Below, one piece after another: positions 38,442-46,455 of a stretch of 64,000 nt of DNA (within the stretch, counting starts at the first letter, position 1; each line of letters starts with the position of its first letter). The position numbers and the translations under genes were made by a program. Source of the DNA: Streptomyces beihaiensis (GTDB taxonomy: Bacteria > Actinomycetota > Actinomycetes > Streptomycetales > Streptomycetaceae); the NCBI RefSeq assembly GCF_026274175.1, contig NZ_JAPHNL010000321.1:21758-85757 (forward strand), read 5' to 3'. A model generated the notes under the pieces. The model was not told where the DNA came from. It ran no database searches and was given only the letters and a program-made list of their open reading frames with translations.

Positions 38442-39271
38442 ACGGGACCGGAGACGTCGGCGCGTACTACGACGCGCTCACACCCCTCCTGCAACAGCTG
38501 TGGGGCGGCAACTTCCACATCGGCCTGTGGCCAGAAGACCACACGGGCACGGACACCGGCACCGCCGACGGAACCACCAAGGAGACAGCCGGCGAGGTGA
38601 CCGCGGCCGGCGACCGGCTCACCGACCTGCTCATCGGAGAGCTGTCCCCGCGCCCCGACGACCGGGTCCTGGACGTTGGCTGCGGCATCGGCCACCCCGC
38701 CCTGCGACTCGCCCGCGCCACGGGAGCCCGTGTCACGGGCGTCACCATCAGCACCACCCAGGTCGACCTCGCCCGGTCCGCGGCCGAAGGGACTGACATC
38801 GGCCACCTCACCCGATTCCAGTACGCCGACGCCACCGCCCTGCCCTATCCGGACCGGTCCTTCGAGGCGGCCTGGGCCATCGAAACCCTCCTGCACATAG
38901 GCGAGGTCCGCCGCGCGCTCGCCGAGATCAGACGGGTGCTCCTGCCGGGAAGCGCCTTCGTCATCAGCGACATGATCCTCAGAGCCCCCGAGCCGGGCCA
39001 CCACGAACACTCCGTCCCCCGGCTCCTGACTCAGCTGCTCGCCCTGCTCTCCGACACAGGCTTCCACGTCGAAACCGTCACGGATCTCGATGCGCATCTG
39101 CGCCACTCTCTGCATCGGCTCGACGCAGACCTCGACCGTGAACGGCACCGGCTCCACAGTCTCCACGGACCTCAGGGGGTGGATGCCCTCACCCGGATCC
39201 TTCGCAAGACCATCCCGGGAATCGGTCAGGTCTTCGGCTACACCGTCATCACCACACGCACGGCTTCGTGA
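38438..39271 (+). CDS. SAM-dependent methyltransferase (tailoring or C-methylating)
   Basis: Protein of 277 residues, ATG 38438 overlapping the P450 stop. The N-terminus VGAYYDALTPLLQQLWGGNF is typical of small-molecule methyltransferases of the sterol / gamma-tocopherol / geranyl-diphosphate group. Motif I is VLDVGCGIGHPALRLARATG near residue 75, followed by TGVTISTTQVDLA. It may methylate a prenyl chain, or an oxygen or carbon introduced by the P450. It is the last gene of the 35.36-39.27 kb operon. A 227-bp gap with a decayed-looking short frame separates it from the convergent oxygenase. Confidence 0.85.
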   Translation: MNGTGDVGAYYDALTPLLQQLWGGNFHIGLWPEDHTGTDTGTADGTTKETAGEVTAAGDRLTDLLIGELSPRPDDRVLDVGCGIGHPALRLARATGARVTGVTISTTQVDLARSAAEGTDIGHLTRFQYADATALPYPDRSFEAAWAIETLLHIGEVRRALAEIRRVLLPGSAFVISDMILRAPEPGHHEHSVPRLLTQLLALLSDTGFHVETVTDLDAHLRHSLHRLDADLDRERHRLHSLHGPQGVDALTRILRKTIPGIGQVFGYTVITTRTAS

Positions 39272-39498
39272 GGAGGCGACTGCCCGGTAGGCCGCGTCGC
39301 CCGCGTGGATGTGCTGACCGGCCAGTGGGTGTTGTACCGGGAGCCGAAGGGGGACGAGTGCGCCTCGGCGGTTCGGTGGCGGTTCTGTGGCGGTTCGGCG
39401 AGGAGATTGCCTTCTCGACGCCAGGGGGCGCGGTGACGGTATGGGCGGAGTTCGAGAAGATCCGCTGAGCGCAGGGGCGGGAAGCCGTCCGTCTCCTC

Positions 39499-41886
39499 TC
39501 AGCCGTGTGGCCGGGGCGCCTGCGTCCGGAGCCATGCCAGGTCGCTCTCGGCGCGGGAGCGGGCCGTCCGCTCGCGCGTGAACACCGCGTTCGTCTTGGT
39601 CAGGACCAGGGTGAAGGGGCGCCCCTGACGCCGGGTCGTGTGGGACACGGGCAGGCCGGCCGTGTCGATCCGGTTGTGGACATGCTGGCGTTTGGCCTGG
39701 GCGAGTGGCCAGTCCATGGTCCGGCGGGTGCGGGAGGTGAGGAAGGCGGCGAGGTCGGGGCAGAGGTCGCAGCCGGATCGGCAGGTGCCGGCCGGGGTGA
39801 GTGACCAGTCGTCCGCCGCCCGGACGGGGCGGGCGAGGAACGCGGTCAGCCGGGCCTCACAGTGGCCGGCGAGCGTCCGGAAGACGGGCGCCCGGGACAT
39901 GCCGTTGTCCGCGGCCATGGCACGCAGCGCCGGGATCAGGCATTCCAGGACGGCGTCCGGAAGCCCGCACAGGACGGTGGTGATGGCGTCGGTGGTCTCG
40001 GTGTCGGCTGCCTGGAGAATGTGGGCCAGCGGGGTGCCGAGCCGCTCCAGGGCGGTGCGACGTTCGGACTCGCGGCCGATGCCCAGCCAGCCGGCGAGCT
40101 GCTGCTCGGTCGTCCGCCAGGCTCCCCCGACCAGCGGCGCGGCCACCGCGTCGCCGTCGCCGTCGGCCGTCCGCAGAGCGGTGCAGAGGCCGGGCAGGGA
40201 GGTCAGCCATGTTGTGCGGTCGGCCCCGGTCCAGGCGCCGGTCGGTCCGAACCAGCTGCCGACGGCCTCGCGCGCCCACGCCCGTCCGTACCGTGCCGCG
40301 GCCTTCGCGAGGCCGGGGGCATGGTGCTCGCTCAGGGTTTCCACCCCGAAAGGGGCGAGGAGCATCGCGGCGGTGTCCGCTTCGGCCAGTCCCACCGCGA
40401 CGGGCAGGGCGGCGGTGAAGAGCGGTGCGGCGTCCGGGCCCGAGCCGTGGTGCTTCCAGAAGGGGGCGAGCGACCGGGCGAGCGTACGTGCCAGTTCCGG
40501 CTTCCCGTCGTCCAGGTGGCCCTGGAGTTCCTTCAGGGCGCCCTCGGAGCCGGCCTCGGCGCGTGCCGCGAACGCGCGCTGCCGGGGCCAGACCACCACC
40601 GCGGCCCGCCGGTACCAGCGGTCCAGGGTGTTGCCGTAGTTGCCCATGTAGCCCTCGTACTCGGACTGGTAGGGCGTGAGCTCCTTGTTCTCGGTGGTGG
40701 CGCACACCTCGGCGTACGGGACGGGCAGGGAGATCCGCTCGCCGTCGGGGCTGCCGGGGCGGGTCCACCAGCCGAGGGTGATCTCGTCGTCGATCAGGTC
40801 GTTCAGTTCGTAGTCGGAGAAGTCGCCGGTGCGGCGGCGCTCGGCGCCGGGTTCGCCGTCGGGGTCGAGGAGGCATTCGCCCTCGCACTCGTCGTCCTCG
40901 CAGTCGTCGAAGTGCTCGGTCTCGCCGTAGTGGTCGTAGCGGTCGTAGGGCGGTACGGCGTCCCAGGTCTCCCTCACCTCCGCCAGGGCGAGGACCGCTT
41001 CGCAGTCGGCCTGCCCGGCGGCCTGGCGGAGCAGGGCGGCGCGGGTGGCGTCGGCACCTTTGAGGCGGTCCCAGCCCAGGCCGCGCTGGGTGTACTCGTG
41101 GTCGAGGAGGTAGACGAGCCGGTTGGGCGGGGGCGCGGGCCGGGAGCGGCCGTAGCCGTAGCGTTCCTCGGCCGGCTGGGCGAAGTGCTCGGTCAGGCAG
41201 TGGGCCAGGTCGGCCACCGGTGTGCCGTCGCCGCCGTCGGCCGGTCGGGCACGTTCGGCGAGCAGGTTCATGGTGAGGGTGACGCGGTATCCGGACTTCA
41301 CCGGCTTGACCTCGTGGCGGCAGTCCGCGTAGAAGGCGGTGAAGGTCAGCCGCTCCCGGGACGCCTGGTGGATGATGCTGCGGCCGCCGTGTGCGACGAC
41401 GAGTTCGCCGCCGGTGTGGTGCGAGGGCAGTGAGACCACCAGGGAGCCCACCATGGCGTCGTTCTTCTCGGAGTCCTGGTGCGGCAGGAAGAACTGGCCC
41501 TTGCCGTAGACGAGCAGGGCGTGCGGCTCGGCGCGCAGGACGGTGGTGGGCGGCAGGCCGAGCGCGGCACGGACACCGTCGAGAACGCCCTCCAGGGTGA
41601 GGTCCCAGTCGGGGCCGCCCAGAGTGAGCCGGTCCGGGGTGATCTCCCAGGTGTCGCGTACGCCGGTGTCGGTCAGGGTCTGCTCGCCGCGGCCGAAGCG
41701 GGCCTGCCGGGCCTGGGCGATCAGCTTCTTGGTGACTGGGGCACGGAGCGGCAGGGGCAGCTCGCCGACGCCGTCGACCTCGATGCGCAGGGCACGGGCG
41801 GGCATCTCGATACGGGTGCTGAAATCGCCGCGCTGCTCCGCGCCGCCGAGCAGTTCCGCCAGGTGTTTGCGTGCCCCTCGCCCCAT
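39499..41886 (-). CDS. Large 2OG-Fe(II) oxygenase-like protein
   Basis: Protein of 795 residues. The N-terminal roughly 220 residues contain a prolyl-hydroxylase-like 2OG-Fe(II) domain: HQD in GQFFLPHQDSEKND (first His and Asp ligands), HTGGELVVAHGG, and CRHEVKPVKSGYRVTLTMNL (distal His and 2-oxoglutarate-binding Arg). The remaining roughly 570 residues are mostly helical, Ala/Leu/Arg-rich, with an acidic cluster EHFDDCEDDECEGECLLDPD near 330-350 that I do not recognise. A Cys-rich CRSGCDLCPDL lies near the C-terminus. The substrate is unknown, possibly a protein. It is convergent with the terpenoid operon and probably not part of it. Confidence 0.75.
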   Translation of the reverse strand: MGRGARKHLAELLGGAEQRGDFSTRIEMPARALRIEVDGVGELPLPLRAPVTKKLIAQARQARFGRGEQTLTDTGVRDTWEITPDRLTLGGPDWDLTLEGVLDGVRAALGLPPTTVLRAEPHALLVYGKGQFFLPHQDSEKNDAMVGSLVVSLPSHHTGGELVVAHGGRSIIHQASRERLTFTAFYADCRHEVKPVKSGYRVTLTMNLLAERARPADGGDGTPVADLAHCLTEHFAQPAEERYGYGRSRPAPPPNRLVYLLDHEYTQRGLGWDRLKGADATRAALLRQAAGQADCEAVLALAEVRETWDAVPPYDRYDHYGETEHFDDCEDDECEGECLLDPDGEPGAERRRTGDFSDYELNDLIDDEITLGWWTRPGSPDGERISLPVPYAEVCATTENKELTPYQSEYEGYMGNYGNTLDRWYRRAAVVVWPRQRAFAARAEAGSEGALKELQGHLDDGKPELARTLARSLAPFWKHHGSGPDAAPLFTAALPVAVGLAEADTAAMLLAPFGVETLSEHHAPGLAKAAARYGRAWAREAVGSWFGPTGAWTGADRTTWLTSLPGLCTALRTADGDGDAVAAPLVGGAWRTTEQQLAGWLGIGRESERRTALERLGTPLAHILQAADTETTDAITTVLCGLPDAVLECLIPALRAMAADNGMSRAPVFRTLAGHCEARLTAFLARPVRAADDWSLTPAGTCRSGCDLCPDLAAFLTSRTRRTMDWPLAQAKRQHVHNRIDTAGLPVSHTTRRQGRPFTLVLTKTNAVFTRERTARSRAESDLAWLRTQAPRPHG

Positions 41887-41967
41887 GGCTGTTCCGTTCC
41901 TCCGTGCACCGGCGTGCTCTTGCGACCGTCCTGAAAATCCTAGTGCCGCGGCGGAACCCGTACCCGG

Positions 41968-42447
41968 ATGCCAGAGAGGTCCAGCAGGATTCCCGGAGGG
42001 GACGGACCGGGTGCCCCCGCGCTCACGACCGCCTCCGACGTGTACCTCGACTTCCCGTCAGACGAGAACTCCGCCCCGGGCTTCGCGATCCTGCGGGAGG
42101 ACGCGCAGAAGCAGGGCAAGCGCTACAGCTTCGAGGACGTCCTGCTGATCGCCGAGGTGGTGTCCGTCTCCTCGGCGCGCAAGGACTACAAGGACTACGA
42201 CGACTGCACCGCCAAGTACGGCCGTTGCATCACCGCTCGTACCCACACGTACGGCACGGGCGAACTCCCCATCGAGCTGGCCGACGGGCGAACCTTCACC
42301 CTGGATCTGGACGAGCTGTCCCGGCCCGAGCCGGAGAGCCGCTGGCGGCTGCAAATCGCTGCCTGTACCGATCCGGCCAGGGGACTCAACGGTTTCGCTT
42401 CACTGATTGCACACGCTCTGAGGCGTGTGCGCACGTCTGCGAGGTGA
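41968..42447 (+). pseudogene. Uma2-family nuclease remnant
   Basis: The frame retains Uma2-like segments: SDVYLDFPSDENSAPGFAIL, EDVLLIAEVVSVSSARKDY and THTYGTGELPIELADGRTF then LDLDEL. The N-terminal domain is missing and the block that should read AGIPVYxxVD after the catalytic lysine is absent, replaced by a junction CTAKYGRCITART. A short duplication (KDYKDYDDC) sits at the active-site end. The tail after SRPEPES is out of family. Probably non-functional. Confidence 0.6.
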
Positions 42448-42658
42448 TCACGCCGGGTTCTGCGGCCACGGACCGGGCATGGCTTTCCCACTGGCGGATC
42501 GGGCAGGCGGCCGCGAGGGTTCCGTCGGTGTGCGCGTACGTTCTCGATCCGGCGGTCGATAGCCGCCCCCCGACGCCTCGCAGTCGCACGTCGGCTGCGA
42601 GGCGCTCTCGCCGGGGGGGGGTAGGCGCCGGGGCGCGGCGCCGGCCGGCGCCGGGGGT

Positions 42659-44443
42659 TCACCTGCTGTGCGAGCCTCTGCTGCCGCGGCGTCGGCGAAG
42701 CATCAGCGCCCAGCCGGCGGCGACGGCCAGCAGGCCGCCGAGGGTGCCGTAGGTGACAGTGCTGCTCAGCCCGGTGGTGGCCAGGCCGCCGGCCGTGTGG
42801 CTGCGGTCCGGTCCGGCGGGGGGTGCGCCGACTGCCGTGGCCTGCGCGCGGGTGCCGATCGTGCCCGGGGCGGAGGCCACCGGCGCCGCGGCGGTGGTGG
42901 TCGGGGTGGGGGCGGGGGACGGGGAGCCGGTGCGGGCCGCCGCGGACGACGGTTTCAGCTGGAGCGTCGTGATGGAGTACGGCGGCAGCGTCTGCGCGGC
43001 CGCTGTTCCCCGCGTCGCCTTGGCCAGGGCGGTGCCGCCCTTGGTGTACGAGACGGTTCTGACCGCTCCTGCGGCCGGGGTGTATCCGGTGTAGGAGAGC
43101 GACAGGTGTGCCGCGTTCCGCGGGTTCTTGTTGATCAGCATGACGTTCAGGCCGCCGTCGCCGCTCCGCACCGCGTGCACGGCGATCGACGGGTCGCCCG
43201 AGGACGCCTTGACCATGGTGTCGCCTGGGTGCGCGAGTGCGGTCAGCGAGCGGATGCCCCAGTAGGTGGGGAAGGGTGTCTCGCGGGCCGGCTCGCACGT
43301 CCCGCCGGAGCAGCCTCCGACGGAGAGCACGCCCCCGTCCTGGTAGTCGGTCTGGCCTTGGACGGTGTCGGGCTTGCCCGGCCCGTTGTGCAGGTCCCAC
43401 CAGTCGACGCCGACGGCCCCCTGTTCAAGCCAGTTCATGTACGTGTCCGGCGCGAACAGTGCCGCGGCCTGGCTGGTCTGGGCCACCGAATCGGCGCTGG
43501 AGGTCTCGGTGACGGCGATCTTCACCGAGGCGGCGTGCGAGCCCGCGTACTTGTTGATCAGCGAGCGCACCGCGGAGGTGACGCCGGCGATCCTGGCGGG
43601 GGAGTTCAGCAGGTCCGCCGTGCTGGAACCGCCCGGGTACCAGTGGATGATCGCGAAGTCGATCGACTTGCCGGCGATGGAGAGCACCGTGTTGTTCCAG
43701 TCGGCGTCGTCGCCGGAAGCCTTCACCCCGTCCGGCCAGGAGCCCGGGGTGTTGAGCACCGCCCCGATCCTCACCTTCGGGTCCACGGCCTTCATCGCCT
43801 TCGCGTAGGCGATCACGTTCTTCGCGTACTCCCTCGGGCTCCTGTCGGCGTGGGTGTCGACCTCCCATTTGCTGCCGTAGTGCCCGTTGCCGGAGACCTC
43901 GTTGCCGATCTCCCAGTACGTCACGCCGTAGTGCTTGTCGACGTTGGCGTACTTGACCCAGTCCGCGGCCTCCCGGGCCGTGCCGGAACCGTAGTTGGCG
44001 GTGATGATCGGCTGCGCTCCGACCTTCTTCGCGGTGGCCATGAAGTGGTCGAAGTCGGTACCGGGCGCCGCCCAGCTACCGCCGGTCACGGTGTGGGTCT
44101 TCCAGTGGTAGGCGTCCGGGACCGAGCCGCCGGGGAAGCGCAACTGCCGGACCCCGGCCGCCTTCATCAGCGACGCCGCCCTGGCGTCGTTCATGTAGGC
44201 GTCGTACACCGCCGTGTTGAGGCCGACAGCCGTGCTGGGCACCGTGCCCAGTGAGGTGCCCGCGTCGACGGTGACGGATACGGTCGGCGCGGCGTCCGCG
44301 CTGAGCGCCAGGGCGCCCGCGCCGGCCCCGGCCAGCAGGGTCGCCACCGCCCCCGCCACGATGCGGCGGCGTGTTCGGCCGCGGCGGTGCGTTCGGCCCC
44401 GAGGCGTCGGCTGCTCGGCGGATGTCGGGTCGTCGGATGACAC
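42659..44443 (-). CDS. Secreted alpha-L-arabinofuranosidase-like glycosidase with LAXTG sorting signal
   Basis: Protein of 594 residues from GTG 44443 (GGGAG upstream). A twin-arginine-rich leader (THRRGRTRRRIVAGAVATLL) precedes cleavage near SADAA. The catalytic (beta/alpha)8 domain of clan GH-A type has acid/base Glu in YWEIGNEVSG, probable nucleophile Glu in AVTETSSADS, and RFPGGSVPDAYHWK as in GH51-like enzymes. A C-terminal beta-domain and Thr/Pro/Ala linker lead to a class E sorting signal: LATTG, a hydrophobic helix (GTLGGLLAVAAGWALML) and RRRRGSRG. It is therefore probably anchored to the cell wall by a class E sortase, three of which are encoded at 52.9-56.6 kb. Confidence 0.8.
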   Translation of the reverse strand: MSSDDPTSAEQPTPRGRTHRRGRTRRRIVAGAVATLLAGAGAGALALSADAAPTVSVTVDAGTSLGTVPSTAVGLNTAVYDAYMNDARAASLMKAAGVRQLRFPGGSVPDAYHWKTHTVTGGSWAAPGTDFDHFMATAKKVGAQPIITANYGSGTAREAADWVKYANVDKHYGVTYWEIGNEVSGNGHYGSKWEVDTHADRSPREYAKNVIAYAKAMKAVDPKVRIGAVLNTPGSWPDGVKASGDDADWNNTVLSIAGKSIDFAIIHWYPGGSSTADLLNSPARIAGVTSAVRSLINKYAGSHAASVKIAVTETSSADSVAQTSQAAALFAPDTYMNWLEQGAVGVDWWDLHNGPGKPDTVQGQTDYQDGGVLSVGGCSGGTCEPARETPFPTYWGIRSLTALAHPGDTMVKASSGDPSIAVHAVRSGDGGLNVMLINKNPRNAAHLSLSYTGYTPAAGAVRTVSYTKGGTALAKATRGTAAAQTLPPYSITTLQLKPSSAAARTGSPSPAPTPTTTAAAPVASAPGTIGTRAQATAVGAPPAGPDRSHTAGGLATTGLSSTVTYGTLGGLLAVAAGWALMLRRRRGSRGSHSR

Positions 44444-44472
44444 GTGTGGCTCCCGGTCGGAGTGCGTGGATA

Positions 44473-44528
44473 GGGGCGCACCACCACGGCGCGCGTGGCT
44501 GACCGCGCACGCCGTGGTGGTGTGCCCC
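44473..44528. promoter_or_regulatory. Long inverted repeat between glycosidase and expansin genes
   Basis: GGGGCGCACCACCACGGCG (44473-44491) and CGCCGTGGTGGTGTGCCCC (44510-44528) form a 19-bp inverted repeat with one G-T position, extended inward by CGCG/CGCG. It lies 30 bp upstream of the glycosidase start in the divergent gap. It could be an operator, or an RNA hairpin in the glycosidase leader. Confidence 0.55.
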
Positions 44529-44569
44529 CAGGTGGCCGCTCGGGAGGAAAAGGTTGCCGCGGTGTCCGA

Positions 44570-44610
44570 TGTTCTTCAGGGCCTTTCCGTTGTTCTTCAG
44601 GGCCTTTCCG
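44570..44610. repeat. Two tandem 21-bp repeats in the divergent promoter
   Basis: TGTTCTTCAGGGCCTTTCCG occurs at 44570-44589 and again at 44591-44610, a 21-bp period (two helical turns). It lies between the divergent glycosidase and expansin genes, so it may be a double binding site on one DNA face. Confidence 0.6.
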
Positions 44611-44705
44611 TGCCGCCGGGAAATTCGGTGCCGGGCGGCAACCTTCTCGTCCCCTGCGGCAACTGGGGACCGTAGGAGACGAGTCGAACTACCGGATGGA
44701 CGGGC

Positions 44706-45743
44706 ATGAGGGCAACGAAGCACGCCGCGCCGCGACCGTGGCGCAGGCGCGGACTGGTCACGGGTTCTGCCTTGGGGCTGCTGGGCGTCGGAGTGACGGC
44801 ATGCCTGGCCGTGACCGTCTTCACCGGGAGCGGGACCGGCGCGGTGCGGGCGGCCGACGCGTCCGCCGCGGGCGCGCGGGCCGCCGCCCCGTCCGACGCC
44901 GGGCCCGAGGCGGGCGGCGGCGCGGGTGCGACGGCGCGGCCGACGCCCTCGGGCACCGGCACCGGTACCGGCCCGACGCGTCCGGCCACGCCCACGCCCA
45001 CGCCGTCGCCTTCAGTGCCGGTGCCGGCCGCTTCGACGGCCTCGGGCACCCCTGCCGGGTCCGCGAACTCCGGTACCGCGCGTGAGAGACCCCGTACGCC
45101 GTCCGCGAGCTCCGGGGCGGCCGCGTCGGCGGAACGGATCACACCGGCCGTCAGCCGCAGGGGAGTCGCCACCGCCTACGCGGCGGGCGACGGCAACGGC
45201 TCCTGCCTGTACGGGCCGACCGACGACATGATGATCGCCGCCATGAACGTGACCGACTACGAGTCGGCCAAGGCGTGCGGGGCCTACGTGCGGGTACGCG
45301 CGGCCGGTGGGGCCACCGTCACGGTACGGATCGTCAACGAATGCCCGGCGCCGTGCGCGCCCGGCCAACTCGACCTGAGCCGACAGGCGTTCGCCAAGCT
45401 CGCCGATCTGTCGGTGGGCCGGCTCCCCGTCACCTGGACGCTGCTGAGCCCGGACCTGCCGGGCGCGATCGCCATCCGCTACAAGACCGGCTCCACCAAG
45501 TGGTGGTGCGGGATCCAGGTGATCGGCCACCGGAACCCGGTGGCCGCCCTTGAGGTGCGCGGCGGCGGCCGCTGGCGGCGGCTGCCCCGCACCGCGTACA
45601 ACTACTTCCTGTCCGCCGACGGCACCGGCTGCGGTGGCGCGCTCCGGATCACCGACATCTACGGGCAACGGCTGACCGTCGACGGCATCGCGGTGCGGCC
45701 CGGCGTCGCGCAGCGGACCGATGTCCAGTTCGCCCGGCATTGA
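44706..45743 (+). CDS. Secreted or membrane-anchored expansin-like protein
   Basis: Protein of 345 residues. A basic start and hydrophobic segment (about 16-45) act as signal or anchor; a Thr/Pro/Ala-rich linker covers about 50-145. The C-terminal 200 residues match bacterial expansins: a double-psi beta-barrel (RRGVATAYAAGDGNGSCLYG, DDMMIAAMNV, VRIVNECPAPCAPGQLDLS) followed by a CBM63-like domain with surface Trp/Tyr (STKWWCGIQVIGH). Such proteins loosen cellulose or wall polysaccharides without hydrolysis. Divergent from the arabinofuranosidase-like gene, suggesting joint action on plant cell walls. Confidence 0.85.
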   Translation: MRATKHAAPRPWRRRGLVTGSALGLLGVGVTACLAVTVFTGSGTGAVRAADASAAGARAAAPSDAGPEAGGGAGATARPTPSGTGTGTGPTRPATPTPTPSPSVPVPAASTASGTPAGSANSGTARERPRTPSASSGAAASAERITPAVSRRGVATAYAAGDGNGSCLYGPTDDMMIAAMNVTDYESAKACGAYVRVRAAGGATVTVRIVNECPAPCAPGQLDLSRQAFAKLADLSVGRLPVTWTLLSPDLPGAIAIRYKTGSTKWWCGIQVIGHRNPVAALEVRGGGRWRRLPRTAYNYFLSADGTGCGGALRITDIYGQRLTVDGIAVRPGVAQRTDVQFARH

Positions 45744-45886
45744 CCAGCCCGCCGGCCCGCCTTCACCGGCCCCCCGCCACCGAGCACGAGCGCCGCACGG
45801 ACCGGGGCCGGGCACTGTTAGGCTGCGCCCCCATTGTTAAACATGAAACTAATGTGCCCGTCATGGTCAGGAGAGGCGACGGAGGG

Positions 45887-46417
45887 ATGCTCCTCGACGA
45901 CGCGTCCGCGGAGTTCCACGAGTTCTTCGAGCGTCACTATGCCGAACTCGCCCGTCTGGCACACCTGCTGACCGGTGAGACCGACGCGGCGGACGAACTC
46001 GCGGCGGATGCCCTGGTCGCCCTGTGGCAGCGCTGGGACCGGATGCGGCAGGTCGACCACCCGCTCGCCTATGCCCGCGGTGTGGTGGCCAACCTGGCGC
46101 GCGGACGGATCCGCAGCGCGGTGCGCGAGCGGCGCCGGATCGCCCTTTTCTGGTCCCGCGGTCCGCAGAAGGTGGAGGGGCCGGACACGGCGGCCGTGCT
46201 GGACGTCCGCGCGGCGCTCGCCCGGCTGCCGTTCCGCAAGCGCGCGTGTGTGGTGCTGCGGCACGCCTTCGACCTGTCGGAGAAGGACACGGCGGCGGCG
46301 CTGGGCATATCGGTCGGCACGGTGAAGAGCCAGACCTCGAAGGCAATGGCCGAGCTGGAAAGGATTCTTGGCACGGAAACGGTCGGGGACCTGGTGGCAA
46401 GGAGGACGAACCGGTGA
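45887..46417 (+). CDS. ECF RNA polymerase sigma factor, SigE-like family
   Basis: Protein of 176 residues from ATG 45887; ATG 45863, eight codons upstream, is an alternative. Region 2 is YAELARLAHLLTGETDAADE then ALVALWQRWDRM; region 4 is LSEKDTAAALGISVGTVKSQ. The stop overlaps the next gene by 4 bp (GTGA). It follows the expansin gene by 143 bp on the same strand and may regulate the local cell-wall-degradation genes; that link is inferred from position. Confidence 0.88.
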   Translation: MLLDDASAEFHEFFERHYAELARLAHLLTGETDAADELAADALVALWQRWDRMRQVDHPLAYARGVVANLARGRIRSAVRERRRIALFWSRGPQKVEGPDTAAVLDVRAALARLPFRKRACVVLRHAFDLSEKDTAAALGISVGTVKSQTSKAMAELERILGTETVGDLVARRTNR

Positions 46418-46455
46418 ACGAGGACGAACCGGTTAACGAGGGCGAACCGGTGAAC
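46402..46455. repeat. Three tandem 18-bp repeats at the start of the sigma partner gene
   Basis: Units GAGGACGAACCGGTGAAC (46402-46419), a copy with one change (46420-46437) and a copy with one change (46438-46455) each contain a GAGG-type ribosome-binding sequence and, in units one and three, a GTG at the same spacing. They encode the repeated EPVNE motif. Confidence 0.85.

Noticed and set aside
34090-39271. Geosmin or 2-methylisoborneol locus
   Set aside because: The synthase is single-domain and too short for geosmin synthase, and no cyclic-nucleotide-binding protein, P450-plus-membrane-protein exception or GPPMT-synthase gene order of the 2-MIB operon is seen.
39268-39468. Short frame after the second methyltransferase
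   Set aside because: Overlaps the methyltransferase end, shows GGCGGTTCGGT-type repeats and no domain; probably decayed or non-coding.
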